Source: a bacterium UBP2_UBA2255
GTDB lineage: Bacteria; Edwardsbacteria; AC1; EtOH8
DNA length: 42,906 bases
NCBI GenBank assembly: GCA_002347565.1
Contig: DDXR01000025.1
Location: 71,121-114,026 of the forward strand
Reading direction: 5' to 3'
Shown piece by piece: positions 41,152 through 42,906 of this stretch. The notes beneath the pieces are model-generated. The model searched no databases. It was not told where the DNA came from and saw nothing but the letters and a program-made list of their open reading frames with translations. Position 1 is the first letter of the stretch; each line of letters opens with the position of its first letter. Position numbers and translations under genes: made by a program.

Positions 41152-42906
41152 TTATTCCTGGTCCTCGGGCCTGACCCGCCGCGATCGCCGGCGGTCGATG
41201 TCGGTGAGGATCCGCTTGCGCAGCCGGATCGACTTGGGCGTCACCTCCACCAGCTCGTCGTCGGCGATGAACTCCAGCGCCTCCTCCAGCGTCATGATCT
41301 TGGGCGGCGACAGCCGGATGGCCTCGTCGGCCGTGGAGCTGCGCATGTTGGTCAGGCGCTTGGTCTTGCAGACGTTGACCACCAGGTCGGTCTCCTTGGG
41401 CCGCTCGCCCACGATCATCCCCTCATACACCCGGTCGGCCGGCGCCACGAACAGCATGCCCCGCTCCTGCACCGAGTCCAGGGCGTAGGCCGCGATCACG
41501 CCGGTCTCCATGGCCACCAGCACGCCGTTGCCCACGGTAGAGATGGCGCCCTTGTACGGCTCGTAGCCGTGGAAGTTGTGGTGCATGATGCCGGTGCCGC
41601 GGGTGTCGGTCATGAACGGGCCGCGGAAGCCGATCAGGCCGCGGGCCGGCACGATGAACTCCAGCCGGGTGCGGCCCTTGCCGTCGGAGTGCATGTTCTG
41701 CATCTGGGCCTTGCGGGCGCCCAGCTTCTCCATCACCGGGCCGGTGTAGGCGTCGTCGACGTCGATGATCAGGTACTCCACCGGCTCGCACTCGGCGCCG
41801 TCGATCGTCCGCATGATCACCTCGGGCCGCGACAGCTGCAGCTCGAAGCCCTCGCGCCGCATGGTCTCGATCAGGATCGACAGGTGCAGCTCGCCCCGGC
41901 CCGAGACCTTGAAGGAATCCGGGCCGTCGGTCTCCTCCACCCTCAGGCCGACGTTGCCCTTCAGCTCCTTGAACAGCCGCTCCCGCAGCTGGCGCGAGGT
42001 GACGTACTGCCCCTCCTGCCCGGCGAACGGGCTGTTGTTGACCGCGAACATCATCGAGATGGTGGGCTGGTCGATGTCGACATAGGGCAGGGCCCGCGGG
42101 TCCGCGGGGTCGGCGATGGTCTCGCCGATGCCAACGTCCTCGAAGCCGGCCAGCGCGATGATGTCGCCCGACACCGCCCGCTCCAGCTCCACCCGCTTCA
42201 GGCCCTCGAAGCCGTAGAGCCTGGTGACCTTGGCCGTCACCACCGTGCCGTCCTTGCGGATGCAGGCGGCCGGCTGCGACGCGCGCACCGCGCCGTGCAG
42301 GATCCGGCCGATGGCCATCCGGCCGACGTAGTCGTTGTAGTCGATGTTGCTGACCTGCATCTGCAGGGGCTCGGACTCGTCGCCGGGGGGCGGCGGCACC
42401 TTGCCGACGATGGCGTCGAACAGCGGCTTGACGTCGGCCGAGGGCCGCTCCAGGTCCAGCGTGGCCGTGCCGTTCTTGGCCGAGGCGTAGACCACGGGGA
42501 AGTCCAGCTGCTCGTTCGTGGCGTCCAGGCTGACGAACAGGTCGAAGATCTGGTCCAGCGCCCAGTGCGGGCGAGCCTCGGTGCGGTCGCACTTGTTGAT
42601 CACCACGATCGGCTTGAGATGCAGCGATAGCGACTTCTTCAGCACGAAGCGGGTCTGCGGCATCGGCCCGTCCACCGCGTCCACCAGCAGCAGCACGCCG
42701 TCGACCATCGACAGCACCCGCTCCACCTCCGAGCCGAAGTCGGCGTGGCCCGGCGTGTCCACGATGTTGATCTTGTAGCCGCCGTAGTGGATCGAGGCGT
42801 TCTTGGAAAAGATGGTGATTCCGCGCTCGCGCTCCAGCGGGTTGGAGTCCATCACCAGTTCGGGCACCTCCTCGTTGGCCCGGAAGGTGCCGGACTGGCG
42901 CAGCAG
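41152..42906 (-). CDS. typA: Ribosome-associated GTPase TypA/BipA (5' end outside the window)
   Basis: A translational GTPase linked to 50S assembly and to stress and cold growth. The frame runs to the window edge, so the first 20 to 30 residues (including the P-loop) are missing; 584 residues are present. Visible: ERERGITIFSKN (switch I, G2), VDTPGHADFGSEVERV (G3), NKCD (G4), and YASAKNGTATLD (G5 region). Domains II, III and V follow, then the TypA-specific C-terminal domain with GTGIMHHNFHGYEPYKG and NVCKTKRLTNMRSST. The ending IRLRKRILTDIDRRRSRRVRPEDQE (in part) is basic. It is the first gene of the unit leading to rlmI. Confidence 0.96.
   Translation of the reverse strand: MLRQSGTFRANEEVPELVMDSNPLERERGITIFSKNASIHYGGYKINIVDTPGHADFGSEVERVLSMVDGVLLLVDAVDGPMPQTRFVLKKSLSLHLKPIVVINKCDRTEARPHWALDQIFDLFVSLDATNEQLDFPVVYASAKNGTATLDLERPSADVKPLFDAIVGKVPPPPGDESEPLQMQVSNIDYNDYVGRMAIGRILHGAVRASQPAACIRKDGTVVTAKVTRLYGFEGLKRVELERAVSGDIIALAGFEDVGIGETIADPADPRALPYVDIDQPTISMMFAVNNSPFAGQEGQYVTSRQLRERLFKELKGNVGLRVEETDGPDSFKVSGRGELHLSILIETMRREGFELQLSRPEVIMRTIDGAECEPVEYLIIDVDDAYTGPVMEKLGARKAQMQNMHSDGKGRTRLEFIVPARGLIGFRGPFMTDTRGTGIMHHNFHGYEPYKGAISTVGNGVLVAMETGVIAAYALDSVQERGMLFVAPADRVYEGMIVGERPKETDLVVNVCKTKRLTNMRSSTADEAIRLSPPKIMTLEEALEFIADDELVEVTPKSIRLRKRILTDIDRRRSRRVRPEDQE

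Overview
The window is about 43 kb of GC-rich, gene-dense bacterial DNA. Third codon positions are strongly G/C in most genes, with short AT-rich islands near 31.35-31.8 kb and 39.2-39.9 kb. The organism is diderm or diderm-like. MurE carries the DNPR motif of meso-diaminopimelate enzymes, there is a predicted outer-membrane beta-barrel protein, and a secreted gingipain-type (C25) peptidase ends in a FlgD-like/type IX-sorting-like domain. Together with a class III cyclase-ATPase-TPR protein and a true glutaminyl-tRNA synthetase, this fits an uncultured lineage near the Fibrobacterota-Chlorobiota-Bacteroidota group or a neighbouring candidate phylum. That placement is an inference. No rRNA, tRNA or CRISPR array was seen.

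Layout. 0-5.1 kb (+): dnaE, an overlapping exported phosphatase, then a beta-barrel protein with its own promoter. 5.2-8.1 kb (-): three paralogous zinc-ribbon membrane-associated proteins of unknown function followed by a REP-associated tyrosine transposase (RAYT). 8.1-9.3 kb (+): rlmN. 9.4-26.5 kb (-): a nearly complete division and cell wall (dcw) cluster, transcribed mraZ-STAS-rsmH-ftsL-ftsI-murE-murF-mraY-murD-ftsW-murG-murC-murB-ftsQ-ftsA-ftsZ. Most junctions overlap or nearly touch. It is driven by a strong promoter overlapping a MraZ operator. ddl is absent and a STAS-domain gene sits between mraZ and rsmH. 26.6-29.5 kb (-): the C25 peptidase. 29.6-37.0 kb (+): gltX, a small cysteine-rich gene, a duplicated gltX tail, a small membrane protein, the cyclase-ATPase-TPR protein and glnS. 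37.1-37.7 kb (+): a ferritin-like protein. 37.8-42.9 kb (-): typA (cut by the window edge), rlmI, an AT-rich AMIN-like exported protein and a MATE transporter.

How the genes work together. The dcw cluster makes lipid II (MurE/F/D/C/B, MraY, MurG) and the divisome (FtsL/Q/I/W/A/Z). MraZ probably autoregulates it through four TGG(G) repeats spaced 10 bp apart just downstream of the -10 element. RlmN, RsmH, RlmI, TypA, GltX and GlnS form a translation and ribosome-maturation theme.

Mobile DNA. A family of 28-bp GTAG-ended palindromes occurs at 31-86 (tandem pair, degraded), 5414-5441 (inside the RAYT reading frame) and 41118-41145. Two other small inverted-repeat elements occur at 8109-8164 and 37042-37116. 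The most unusual points are the RAYT/palindrome family, the zinc-ribbon trio, the duplicated gltX tail, and rsmH, which lacks a conventional start codon.

Five sigma70-type promoters could be read, all with a 17-bp spacer. No stretch over 300 bases lacks a gene; the longest gap (26354-26630) holds the mraZ leader, operator, promoter and a terminator.
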